A stretch of 64,000 nucleotides of DNA from Halarcobacter sp. (lineage in GTDB: Bacteria > Campylobacterota > Campylobacteria > Campylobacterales > Arcobacteraceae), in assembly GCF_963676935.1 (NCBI RefSeq), contig NZ_OY781470.1, positions 744,001-808,000 of the forward strand, given 5' to 3'. The notes under the pieces were generated by a model. The model saw nothing but the letters and a program-made list of their open reading frames with translations. It was not told the DNA's origin and did not search any database. Shown here piece after piece: positions 18,344 to 26,371 of the stretch (positions within the stretch are counted from its first letter, which is position 1; each line of letters opens with the position of its first letter). The translations under genes were made by a program, and so were the position numbers.

Positions 18344-19324
18344 ATGTCAACTTTGACAATAAGCAACTACACTTTAAAACATTTTGATTTAAGAGCAAAA
18401 GATGTTATGGACAAATATTTACAACTAATAAAAGTAGATGTTAGTGATTATACTTTTGCAGGAAATTATATTTGGCTATCAACTGCAACAGGATTTTATG
18501 CAATTGTAAATGAGACTTTTTGTTTGTTTATTTTAAACTCAGGCGAACTAACTATGCTTTTACCACCAATTGGTAAAAAAGAGAAAACTTATGATGCAAT
18601 ATTACAATGTTTTGAGATAATGAATACACACAATAGTAATAAAAACTACTCAAAAATAGAGTATGTTCATGAAGATATTCTTGAAGGTTTTGTTGATTAT
18701 TTAGAAGAGGGCACTTTAATTTATGAGATGCTAAAAGACTTTGTTATTGAAAAAAAATTGGTTGATTATATTTATAAAGTTGATGATTTAATAGATTTAA
18801 AAGGTGATTCCTATAAATCAAAAAGAAATGAGATAAATAAATTTAAAAAAATTTATCCTGAACACAGAATTGAAGTTTTAGATATAGATAAACATGCAAA
18901 GGCAGTTTTAGATTTATTTAATAAGTGGGTAAAAGATAGAACAACATATATGCCAAAAGAAGAGGTTGAAGTTTTTTTAGATGGGATATATTTTGAAAGG
19001 TTTGCTATAAAAAGACTTGTAAATGATTATAAAAATTTAGAAATCATAGGTCTAGTTATCTATATTGATGATGAGATAAAAGGTTTTACTGTTGGTGAAA
19101 AAATAAATGCTAATACTGCTAGTGTAATATTAGAAAAAACAGATTTTGAAATATTAGGGTGTGCTCAATTTATTTTTAGAGAGTTTAGTAATATTCTAAA
19201 AGATAAGTATAGTGTTGAGTATATAAATGTTGGTGATGATATGGGATTTGAGAATCTTAAAAAAGTTAAGATGTCGTATAGACCAAATAAATTAGTACCA
19301 AAATATACAATATATCAAAAATGA
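18344..19324 (+). CDS. DUF2156 protein (phosphatidylglycerol lysyltransferase C-terminal-like)
   Basis: 326 residues, without membrane spans. The mid-region 'YIYKVDDLIDLKGDSYKSKRNEINKFKK' is the hallmark of DUF2156 proteins, which share a double GNAT fold with the soluble domain of MprF/LPG synthases. The second GNAT half (about 165-320) contains 'LEIIGLVIYIDDEIKGFTVGEKIN'. Acceptor and donor are unknown; aminoacyl transfer to lipid is known for MprF but is not established for stand-alone forms. Its stop overlaps the ATG of the next GNAT gene (ATGA), suggesting a functional pair. Confidence 0.82.
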   Translation: MSTLTISNYTLKHFDLRAKDVMDKYLQLIKVDVSDYTFAGNYIWLSTATGFYAIVNETFCLFILNSGELTMLLPPIGKKEKTYDAILQCFEIMNTHNSNKNYSKIEYVHEDILEGFVDYLEEGTLIYEMLKDFVIEKKLVDYIYKVDDLIDLKGDSYKSKRNEINKFKKIYPEHRIEVLDIDKHAKAVLDLFNKWVKDRTTYMPKEEVEVFLDGIYFERFAIKRLVNDYKNLEIIGLVIYIDDEIKGFTVGEKINANTASVILEKTDFEILGCAQFIFREFSNILKDKYSVEYINVGDDMGFENLKKVKMSYRPNKLVPKYTIYQK

Positions 19325-19743
19325 AAATATGCAAAGCTTCTAAAAAAGATATAAAAAAACTTTTTGAGATAGAAAATAAAATCTTCAAAGATGATATTAT
19401 GATGATGAGATTAAGTAGTTTTTATTATCATGTGGAAAAAAACTTTTTATATAAAGTTGAAGTTGACAATCAACTAGTAGGTTATATACTATGGCTAAAA
19501 AGAAAAAGATTTTTTAGACTTTATTCTTTAGCTGTTTTAGAAGATTTTAGAAAATTAGGTCTTGCAACAAAACTATTGGATTTTAGTTTAGAAAAACTAA
19601 AGAAAAAAGATTTGCAACTTGAAGTTAGAGTTTCAAATAAAAAGGCTATAAATCTTTATCAAAAGTATGGATTTAAAAAAGTAAAAATTTTAAAGAGATA
19701 TTATGAAGATGAAGATGGGGTTTTAATGAGAATGGAAAGATAA
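19321..19743 (+). CDS. GNAT-family N-acetyltransferase
   Basis: 140 residues with a typical single GNAT fold: an N-terminal strand-helix 'MKICKASKKDIKKLFEIENKIF', the central strand 'RLYSLAVLEDFRKLGLATKLLDFSLEKL', which holds the acetyl-CoA pyrophosphate-binding R/Q-x-x-G-x-G/A loop (here RKLGLA), and the late 'KKAINLYQKYGFKKVKI' motif. This is RimI-like, so it could acetylate a protein N-terminus or a small molecule. It is coupled to the DUF2156 gene by a 4-base overlap. Substrate unknown. Confidence 0.88.
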   Translation: MKICKASKKDIKKLFEIENKIFKDDIMMMRLSSFYYHVEKNFLYKVEVDNQLVGYILWLKRKRFFRLYSLAVLEDFRKLGLATKLLDFSLEKLKKKDLQLEVRVSNKKAINLYQKYGFKKVKILKRYYEDEDGVLMRMER

Positions 19744-19750
19744 ACTTTCC
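19734..19750. terminator. Possible short terminator
   Basis: GGAAAG / CTTTCC inverted repeat (19734-19739, 19745-19750) followed by TTTCTCTT between convergent genes. Confidence 0.35.
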
Positions 19751-19756
19751 TTTCTC

Positions 19757-20206
19757 TTAAACTCTACAGCTTCCAAAAAGGTTATTGATTTTATCAACTC
19801 TACCTTCGTGTCTTCCACCTTCAAAAGAAGCTTCATTCCAAGCATCAACTATAGCTTCAACCATACCATATCCAGAAACTCTTTCTCCCATACATAGTAC
19901 ATTTGCATCATTATGCTCTCTTGCCATTTTTGCCGAGTACTCATTGTGGCAAAGTGCTGCTCTAATTCCATCAAATTTATTTGCAGCCATAGACATACCA
20001 ATACCTGAACCACAAATTAATATCCCTTTGCTACCTTCATTTGCAAGTATTTCTTTACATACTTTTGCTGCAAAATCTGGATAATCCACTCTATCTTTTG
20101 TAAAAGGACCCATATCTACAACTTCATGTCCTCTAGCTTCAAATAGTTCTTTTACATATGCTTTAATATCAATACCTGCATGGTCTGCACCTATAAAATA
20201 TTTCAT
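19757..20206 (-). CDS. rpiB: Ribose-5-phosphate isomerase B
   Basis: 149 residues. RpiB interconverts ribose 5-phosphate and ribulose 5-phosphate in the pentose phosphate pathway. It shows the family start GADHAGIDIK, the catalytic cysteine C65 in the phosphate-binding ICGSGIGMSMAANK loop, and the conserved H98-N-D-A-N segment. The start ATG overlaps the last base of lepB. It is the third gene of a folD-lepB-rpiB minus-strand unit. Confidence 0.95.
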   Translation of the reverse strand: MKYFIGADHAGIDIKAYVKELFEARGHEVVDMGPFTKDRVDYPDFAAKVCKEILANEGSKGILICGSGIGMSMAANKFDGIRAALCHNEYSAKMAREHNDANVLCMGERVSGYGMVEAIVDAWNEASFEGGRHEGRVDKINNLFGSCRV

Positions 20207-20991
20207 TAATATATTCCCTCTTTATGATTTATTTCTAATTGTTTACCTTCCATATCTTTCTCTATTGAAGATGGTGTTCTAAAAACTCTATCCCATCTTA
20301 TCTGTTTATTTTCATCCCAAGAGAAATATATAAACCAAGGTTTTCCTACTATATATTTATACTTAACAGTTCCCCAAAATCTTGAATCATTTGAATGGTC
20401 TCTATTATCTCCCATCATAAAAAATTCACCTTCTGGAATTTGTATTGGTAACATATCAAATAATTGATAAGGTTGTAAACCATCTTTTGTAACACTTGGA
20501 TCATTGTGTATTCCAGGATGATCTTTTCTATATGGATCTACAACGAATAGTTTATTATTTAATTCTACAACTTGATAATCTTTGTAATTCTCTTTTACAT
20601 ATTCATTACCTTCACTTGGATGAAGTAAAAGGTGTTTATCTTTTAAAGCAACAATATCTCCACCTGTTGCTACACATCTTTTTACATAATGAATTGTATC
20701 GTTACCAGGATATCTAAAAACTACTATATCTCCTCTTTGAGGTTTATCTCCTTCTATTAAATGTCCATTGTCATTAAAGTCGGGCAATACTTGCACTTCA
20801 AGCCAAGGAATTCTAGGAACGGGTATTCCATAAGAGAATTTCTTTACAAAAAGCATATCTCCAATAAGTAGAGTATTTTTCATACTTCCACTAGGGATTA
20901 CAAATGCTTGAGCAATAAAAAATATAATTGTAAGTACAATTATAACGGTTCCAGTCCATGAACTAGACCATCTATAAATTTTTCCTAGCAT
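20206..20991 (-). CDS. lepB: Signal peptidase I
   Basis: 261 residues. It is anchored by one N-terminal span (about 12-32) with the catalytic domain in the periplasm, where it cleaves signal peptides of exported proteins. The catalytic serine is S36 in IPSGSMKNTL and the general-base lysine is K104 in HYVKRCVATGGD; the later boxes GDNRDHSNDSRFWG and the preceding RGDIVVFRYPG are present. The gene lies 5 bases after folD and overlaps rpiB by one base. Confidence 0.97.
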   Translation of the reverse strand: MLGKIYRWSSSWTGTVIIVLTIIFFIAQAFVIPSGSMKNTLLIGDMLFVKKFSYGIPVPRIPWLEVQVLPDFNDNGHLIEGDKPQRGDIVVFRYPGNDTIHYVKRCVATGGDIVALKDKHLLLHPSEGNEYVKENYKDYQVVELNNKLFVVDPYRKDHPGIHNDPSVTKDGLQPYQLFDMLPIQIPEGEFFMMGDNRDHSNDSRFWGTVKYKYIVGKPWFIYFSWDENKQIRWDRVFRTPSSIEKDMEGKQLEINHKEGIY

Positions 20992-20996
20992 AATGA

Positions 20997-21851
20997 TTAC
21001 TTTCTTTTTTCTCTAAGTTTTGCCGCTTTTACTGTATTTTTAAGTAGCATTCCAATTGTCATTGGTCCAACTCCACCTGGAACTGGTGTTATAAATGAAC
21101 ATTTTTCTTTACAAGCTTCAAAATCAACATCTCCAACAAGTTTACCTGTTTCAAGTCTATTTATCCCTACATCAATAATAATTGCACCTTCATTAACCAT
21201 ATCTTCAGTTACTAGATTTACTCTTCCTGCTGCAACAATAATTATATCTGCTCTTAAAGTATGAGCTTTTAAGTCTTTAGTTTTTGAGTTGCAAACTTCT
21301 ACTGTAGCTTTTGCATTTATAAGTAACGATGCCATAGGTTTTCCAACAATATCAGAAGAACCAATTACACATACATTTTTACCAACTAAATCTATATTGT
21401 ACTCTTCAAACATCCTCATAACGCCAAAAGGTGTTGCCGGTAAAAAAGCATCAAGGTTTGAAACCATTCTTCCTACATTGTAAGGGTGAAAACCATCAAC
21501 ATCTTTTAAAGGATTGATCGCTTCAAGTACTGTTGTTGTATCAATATGTTTTGGAACAGGAAGTTGAACTAAAATACCATCTAATTTTGGGTCATTATTC
21601 ATTTGTTCAATTAATTCTAATAACTCTTCTTGTGTAGTTGATGAAGGTTTTTTGTGTACTTCTGAATATATTCCCGCAGTTTCACAAGCTTTATGTTTAC
21701 TATTTACGTAAGTTGCACTTGCTGCATCGTCTCCTACAAGTACTACTGCTAAACCGGGAGTTATATTTTTTTCTTGTTTGAGTTCCTTTACTTCAACTCT
21801 TACTTCTTCTTTTATTTTATTAGATAAAGATTTACCATCTAGTAGTGTCAT
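20997..21851 (-). CDS. folD: Methylenetetrahydrofolate dehydrogenase / cyclohydrolase
   Basis: 284 residues, the usual length of the bifunctional enzyme that oxidises 5,10-methylene-THF to 10-formyl-THF with NADP. The catalytic Y49-x3-K53 pair is in YVNSKHKACE, with the folate-binding LVQLPVPKHID region, the nucleotide-binding GSSDIVGKPMASLL and the terminal PGGVGPMTIGML motif. It is the first gene of the folD-lepB-rpiB operon, and the promoter must lie in the 110-base divergent gap before the cytochrome gene. With glyA in the window it supplies one-carbon units. Confidence 0.98.
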   Translation of the reverse strand: MTLLDGKSLSNKIKEEVRVEVKELKQEKNITPGLAVVLVGDDAASATYVNSKHKACETAGIYSEVHKKPSSTTQEELLELIEQMNNDPKLDGILVQLPVPKHIDTTTVLEAINPLKDVDGFHPYNVGRMVSNLDAFLPATPFGVMRMFEEYNIDLVGKNVCVIGSSDIVGKPMASLLINAKATVEVCNSKTKDLKAHTLRADIIIVAAGRVNLVTEDMVNEGAIIIDVGINRLETGKLVGDVDFEACKEKCSFITPVPGGVGPMTIGMLLKNTVKAAKLREKRK

Positions 21852-21961
21852 TGCTTTATAGCCTCATATATTTTTAATTTTAGGTTGATATAATATCTAA
21901 AAAATTTTTATACCACATTAAAACGAAAATCTAATTTAATGGTATATGATAAAGGTAGAGA

Positions 21962-22333
21962 TTGAAATTTCTAGTTTTTTCTCTTTTTCTTGTGACTTCT
22001 TTATATTCTCAAGTTATTGATAACTCTTTTATTACTAAATTTGAATATGGTGCAATGCTTTATGAAAACCCAAGAGGAATAGGGTGTGTAAAATGTCATG
22101 ACAAAGGTAATAAGCCAGTAATTATTGCAAGATATAAGCAAAAAGATAAAAAAGGTAAAAATCTTATAGAAAAATCAGTTATAGCACCTGCTATAAATAA
22201 TGTTAGTTTTGAAGTTTTTATTGATAAAATGACTGCAGATAAAACTGAATCAAAAATTATGCCAACATATTTTTTAACTGATGAAGAGCTAAAATCTTTA
22301 TATTATTACATAAAAAATATAAACAAGAAGTAA
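21962..22333 (+). CDS. Small mono-haem cytochrome c
   Basis: 123 residues from TTG with AAAGGTAGAG just upstream. A signal peptide (about 1-16, KFLVFSLFLVTSLYS) leads to the periplasm. The haem-attachment motif is C42-V-K-C45-H46; a likely distal ligand is M100 in KIMPTYFLTDEEL, the usual class I pattern of an MP pair followed by a helix. One short domain only. Partner oxidase or reductase is not in the window, so its role in electron transport is undefined. Confidence 0.88.
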   Translation: MKFLVFSLFLVTSLYSQVIDNSFITKFEYGAMLYENPRGIGCVKCHDKGNKPVIIARYKQKDKKGKNLIEKSVIAPAINNVSFEVFIDKMTADKTESKIMPTYFLTDEELKSLYYYIKNINKK

Positions 22334-22360
22334 CTTAAACAAAAATTAATATAAAATTAA

Positions 22361-22366
22361 ATATAA
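22361..22366 (+). promoter_or_regulatory. Probable -10 element of rplY
   Basis: A perfect TATAAT 32 bases before the rplY ATG; AAAGGAAAG at 22388-22396 is the ribosome site. Confidence 0.5.
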
Positions 22367-22398
22367 TCACGCTCTTAATTTTAAAACAAAGGAAAGTT

Positions 22399-22935
22399 AT
22401 GTTAGAGGGTATCATAAGAGATAGTATAACAAAACAAGGAACTAAATCTTTAAGAAGAGATGGTTACTTAATTGCAAACATCTACGGAAAAGGTTTAGAA
22501 AATATTAATGCTGCATTCAAAACGAATGAATTCATTAAATTTTTAAGAAATAAAACAACAATCGCATTTGATGTAAAAGTTGGTGATAATACACTTAAAG
22601 TTGTAGTTCAAGAGTATCAAAAAGATCCTATCACTTCTAATTTATTACATGTAGATTTAATGGTAGCACAACCAGGTGTTGAAACTTCATATAAAGTTCC
22701 AGTAACTGTTGAAGGTACTCCAAAAGGTTTAAAAAACAAAGGTCTTTTCATTTTCCATAAGAAAAGAATTCCTGTAAAATCTACAATTGAAAATTTACCA
22801 GAGTCTTTCAACTTACAAATTGAAGAACTTGACACAGGTGATTCAATTTTAATTAGAGATATTGAAATGCCAGAAGGTGTTAAATGTTTCTTAGACCCAA
22901 GAGTTCCAGTTGTGGGTGTAATTAAAGCTAAGTAA
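22399..22935 (+). CDS. rplY: Ribosomal protein bL25 / general stress protein Ctc
   Basis: 178 residues, the long two-domain (TL5/Ctc) form. The N-terminal 5S-rRNA-binding domain (about 1-90) starts with the typical [31 protein letters not shown]; the C-terminal beta-domain (about 95-178) has [16 protein letters not shown] and ends '[11 protein letters not shown]'. It sits 10 bases before pth, a frequent rplY-pth pairing in bacteria. Confidence 0.96.
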   Translation: MLEGIIRDSITKQGTKSLRRDGYLIANIYGKGLENINAAFKTNEFIKFLRNKTTIAFDVKVGDNTLKVVVQEYQKDPITSNLLHVDLMVAQPGVETSYKVPVTVEGTPKGLKNKGLFIFHKKRIPVKSTIENLPESFNLQIEELDTGDSILIRDIEMPEGVKCFLDPRVPVVGVIKAK

Positions 22936-22945
22936 TTAACTTAAA

Positions 22946-23500
22946 ATGCATTTAATTGTAGGTCTTGGTAATATTGGTGAAAAATACGAATTAACAAGAC
23001 ACAATATAGGTTTTTTAGTCATCGATGAGATGACTAAAAACTTAAATACTTCAAATATAAACAAATCAAACTTCAAAGCTGATGTTTTTAAATCAGGATA
23101 CAATCTTTTTGTAAAACCTAAAACATATATGAATCTTTCTGGTGATGCAGTAGTTGCTATAAAAGAGTATTATAAAATTGATATTGAAGATATAATTGTT
23201 ATACATGATGATTTAGATTTACCATTTGGAACTGTAAAGTTTAAAATAGGTGGTGGTCATGGTGGACATAATGGATTAAAATCAATAGATTCGCATATTG
23301 GAAAAGATTATATTAGAGTTAGAATAGGTATTGGTAAACCAGTTAATAAAGAAGATGTTGTAAACTATGTCTTATCAAACTTTTCAAAAGAAGAATTAAA
23401 TAAATTAGAAGGTATAATCTCTCATACTATTTCAGCAATTGATGCACTTAAAAGTGGAGAATCAATTAATGAAGTAAAATCTAAATTTACATTGAAATAA
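22946..23500 (+). CDS. pth: Peptidyl-tRNA hydrolase
   Basis: 184 residues. Pth releases tRNA from peptidyl-tRNAs that drop off the ribosome. It has the start HLIVGLGNIGEKYELTRHNIGF, with N9 and the catalytic H19, the KPKTYMNLSGDAV segment, and HDDLDLPFGTVKFK with the catalytic aspartate, then GGGHGGHNGLKS. All key residues are intact. It is followed two bases later by the permease gene. Confidence 0.97.
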   Translation: MHLIVGLGNIGEKYELTRHNIGFLVIDEMTKNLNTSNINKSNFKADVFKSGYNLFVKPKTYMNLSGDAVVAIKEYYKIDIEDIIVIHDDLDLPFGTVKFKIGGGHGGHNGLKSIDSHIGKDYIRVRIGIGKPVNKEDVVNYVLSNFSKEELNKLEGIISHTISAIDALKSGESINEVKSKFTLK

Positions 23501-23502
23501 GA

Positions 23503-24573
23503 ATGAGTATACTTACAAAATATATATTAAAAAAATATTTACTTTATTTTATAATTGTTTTAATCTCCTTAGAACTATTTTTTGTAGGAATGGATTTTTT
23601 ACAAAATATAAAAAATTTACCTAGTTCTGCAAATTTACAATTACTTTATTTAATATACAATAGTTTTTTTACACTTACTTTAACCCTCCCTTTATCTTTA
23701 GTTTTTGGTTGGGTATTAACCCTTGTAATTTTTATTAGAAATAATGAATTAGTTGCATTTACTTCATTAGGGGCAAAAAAGAATCAAATCTTTTCTCCTG
23801 TTATTTATATCTCTTTATTTTTATTAGTATTACAACTTTTTATTCAAATGACACCATTAGCTTATTCTTATGAACAAAAGAAAAAGATTTTAGATGGTAA
23901 CTATTTTACAAATACTAAATCTGATATATTTTTAAAGTATAACGATAATTTTGTTTTCTTTAAAAAATTATTGCCATTAAAAAAACAAGCAGAAGGTATA
24001 CATATCTATAAAGTAAAAAATGATGATATTGTAGAAACAATTATCGCAAAAAAAGCTTATTTTCAAAATGACAAATGGTATGTAGTAGACGCAAAAGTTG
24101 TTAAAAAACCAAAATACATGAATTTTGAAAGTTCAAAACTAGAAGTTAGATATGAAAAATTTTTAAACACTTTAGATGGATTCAAACCAAAAATTCTTGA
24201 TAATGTTTATGAGGAAAAAGCAAATTTTTCAATTCTTGATGCTCTGTCTGCATTAGATTTATTATCAAAACAGGAGATAAATACAGATAGAATTAGAGCA
24301 GCTATTTATTATGATACTTTAATACCATTTTTTATTTTACCCTTGATGTTAGTTATTTTTGTATTTGTTTCATATAATAGAAGATTTTTTAATATGGGTA
24401 CATTTACTTCTATGTCAATATTTGCTACACTTGTTATATGGGGGATATTCTTTATGCTTCACAAGTTTTCAAATAGTGGTGTTATGAAACCTGAATTCTC
24501 ATTACTTCTACCAATGGTAATATGGTTTATTGTTTCATATATAATTTATAGAAAAAAAAGTAGAGTGTTATAA
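23503..24573 (+). CDS. LptF/LptG-family LPS export permease
   Basis: 356 residues. Three N-terminal membrane spans (about 12-30, 50-75 and 100-122), a periplasmic beta-jellyroll part (about 125-255) and three C-terminal spans (about 265-290, 302-322 and 330-350) form the YjgP/YjgQ architecture. These proteins build the LptB2FG transporter that pulls LPS out of the inner membrane. The first part contains the coupling-helix sequence FTSLGAKKNQIFSPVI. I cannot decide between LptF and LptG from one copy. It follows pth closely and overlaps the NUDIX gene by one base. Confidence 0.88.
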   Translation: MSILTKYILKKYLLYFIIVLISLELFFVGMDFLQNIKNLPSSANLQLLYLIYNSFFTLTLTLPLSLVFGWVLTLVIFIRNNELVAFTSLGAKKNQIFSPVIYISLFLLVLQLFIQMTPLAYSYEQKKKILDGNYFTNTKSDIFLKYNDNFVFFKKLLPLKKQAEGIHIYKVKNDDIVETIIAKKAYFQNDKWYVVDAKVVKKPKYMNFESSKLEVRYEKFLNTLDGFKPKILDNVYEEKANFSILDALSALDLLSKQEINTDRIRAAIYYDTLIPFFILPLMLVIFVFVSYNRRFFNMGTFTSMSIFATLVIWGIFFMLHKFSNSGVMKPEFSLLLPMVIWFIVSYIIYRKKSRVL

Positions 24574-25016
24574 TGACTAAAATAAATGCTTATGGAATAG
24601 TATTATATAAAATAGAAAAAGATTCTATAAAAATATTATTGTGTAAATCTGTAAAAAGTAGAGAAAAATGGGGTTGCTTAAAAGGTATGCAAGTATCAAC
24701 TGAAACTCCTAAAGAGTGTGCAAAAAGAGAGTTTCATGAAGAATCATCGATAAAAGTAGAAACTTATCTTTTTGAAGAGTATTTTGAACAAAAGAATGAT
24801 GAAAAAAATGTAGGTGTCTGGTTAGTAAATACAGCTAAAATAGCAAATTTGCGAAATTACTTTTTTGAAGATAAACTACTAGATAATTATCTTTCTTGGG
24901 AAAATTCAAAAGTTAAATTTTTTGATTTAAAGAATCTTCCTTCAATAAAGAAAAAACAAAAACATCTAATAAAACAAATCAAGGATTTTTTGCAAAATAA
25001 GAATCAATACCATTAG
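24573..25016 (+). CDS. NUDIX hydrolase
   Basis: 147 residues. The Nudix box spans about residues 36-58: G-MQVSTE-TPKECAKREFHEESS, which keeps the R-E-x-x-E-E core that binds the metal. The substrate, a nucleoside diphosphate linked to another group, cannot be predicted. The start codon overlaps the permease stop (TAATG). The 3' end runs 38 bases into the convergent amidase gene, so the last dozen codons are shared by both strands. Confidence 0.88.
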   Translation: MTKINAYGIVLYKIEKDSIKILLCKSVKSREKWGCLKGMQVSTETPKECAKREFHEESSIKVETYLFEEYFEQKNDEKNVGVWLVNTAKIANLRNYFFEDKLLDNYLSWENSKVKFFDLKNLPSIKKKQKHLIKQIKDFLQNKNQYH

Positions 25017-26370
25017 CAATACCTACTGCTAATGCTTCTTGATATCTTTTATTAAAAAGTCTTTTCCCTTCTTTTTTATGAGTGATATAACCTATCTCTA
25101 TTAGTACTGATGGCATTTGGGCTCCAACAAGTACCCAAAATGGACCCTCTCTTACACCACTATCAACAACATCTTTATGTATTTTTCTTGCACTATACAA
25201 CATATTTTTTTGTATATCAATTGAAAGTTTGTGTGAAGCTGTTATTCTTGGTCTATTTAGTGACTCTAAAAAGGCTTTTTTAGATGAACCACTCATCTTT
25301 CTTATATCTGATTTATTTTCAAGTGCAGCAACTCTTTTTGCCCTAGCACTTCTAGCTGGACTTAGGAAAAATGTTTCAATACCTTGAAGCTTATCAACTT
25401 TTGATTTGTGTGCTGCATTTGCATGAATAGAAATAAAGATATCAGCTTTTTTCTTGTTTGCCAAAACTGTTCTGTGTCTAACTTTTATAAATTTATCACT
25501 GTTTCTTGTAATATATACTTTATATCCTCTTCTTTTCAAGGCATCTTCTAGATACTTCATTACGTCAAAAACAGCATATTTCTCATACATTTTTTTACCA
25601 CGCCCAATTGCACCAGAATCTTTTCCTCCATGGCCTGCATCTAAAACAACTACTTTATTTAATCCAGGTTTATATACTTTTGGAGATTTTGAAACCTTTA
25701 CACTATTTTTTATAGTATTTTCTTTTACATCTAATACTTTTAATACAACTCTATTATTATTTGTAAAATAGATTGTTTTTAGATTTTTTTTATCTTCAAA
25801 AAGTATTCTAAGAGTGTTTGGATCTTCTTGTTTTATTACAATTTGATCAACACCATTTATAGATAATTTTGTTGGATATGCATCTTTAAAGTTACCCTTA
25901 ATATCGTAAATATCTTGATATCCATTTTTAACTTTTTTCTCTTGAAATCTAACAAAATTTTTAGTAATTTTTGTTTTGAAATCAATAATAATCATATTGT
26001 TTCTATCTTCTACAGATTTAATTGTATATTTAGAGTCATCAGAAATTGTTCGTATTTCAGGTTTTGTAATTTTTTTTGTTGGTGGGATTTTTTTTGTTTG
26101 AGATATTTTTATAGATTCAATCTTTCTTACTTTTGCTATTGAACCATTATATTTTTTTAATTCTTTTTCATATTTAGATACATCTTTTTTTAGTTTTTTA
26201 CCTGTATCAATTAAAATTTTAAGATTTTTAATCTCGCTGTCTCTATTATTGTTTAAAACTGCTTTTAGATAACCTATTCTTGCGTGTGAAAACTCTTCAC
26301 TAAGACTAGCAAAAGCAGTTGTAGAGATTGAAAAAATTAAAACTATTAGAAGAAAAAATTTTTTAAAAAT
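24979..26370 (-). CDS. amiA: N-acetylmuramoyl-L-alanine amidase, likely ATT start
   Basis: Periplasmic zinc amidase that cuts the peptide stem from peptidoglycan during cell separation. I read 463 residues. The frame stays open upstream of the first ATG (25995) to 26370, where an ATT codon lies 6 bases after an AAAGGAG ribosome site; from there the N-terminus is a textbook signal peptide (KKFFLLIVLIFSISTTAFA) followed by a lysine-rich linker. Starting at the ATG would remove 125 residues, including the export signal. The Amidase_3 domain is at about 235-460, with zinc ligands in DAGHGGKDSG and SIHANAAH and catalytic glutamate in VLIEIGYITH. It follows the nitronate monooxygenase stop by one base, as in Campylobacter and Helicobacter. 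Confidence 0.88.
   Translation of the reverse strand: MFKKFFLLIVLIFSISTTAFASLSEEFSHARIGYLKAVLNNNRDSEIKNLKILIDTGKKLKKDVSKYEKELKKYNGSIAKVRKIESIKISQTKKIPPTKKITKPEIRTISDDSKYTIKSVEDRNNMIIIDFKTKITKNFVRFQEKKVKNGYQDIYDIKGNFKDAYPTKLSINGVDQIVIKQEDPNTLRILFEDKKNLKTIYFTNNNRVVLKVLDVKENTIKNSVKVSKSPKVYKPGLNKVVVLDAGHGGKDSGAIGRGKKMYEKYAVFDVMKYLEDALKRRGYKVYITRNSDKFIKVRHRTVLANKKKADIFISIHANAAHKSKVDKLQGIETFFLSPARSARAKRVAALENKSDIRKMSGSSKKAFLESLNRPRITASHKLSIDIQKNMLYSARKIHKDVVDSGVREGPFWVLVGAQMPSVLIEIGYITHKKEGKRLFNKRYQEALAVGIANGIDSYFAKNP
25011..25034. terminator. Possible terminator within overlapping gene ends
   Basis: CATTAGCA (25011-25018) and TGCTAATG (25027-25034) form a perfect 8-base inverted repeat near the overlap of the NUDIX and amidase ends. 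No T-run. Confidence 0.3.
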
Positions 26371-26371
26371 T

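Noticed and set aside
25915..26142. Plus-strand open frame of 75 codons rich in Phe and Cys
   Set aside because: It is antisense to the N-terminal part of the amidase, which explains the open frame; low-complexity, no ribosome site.
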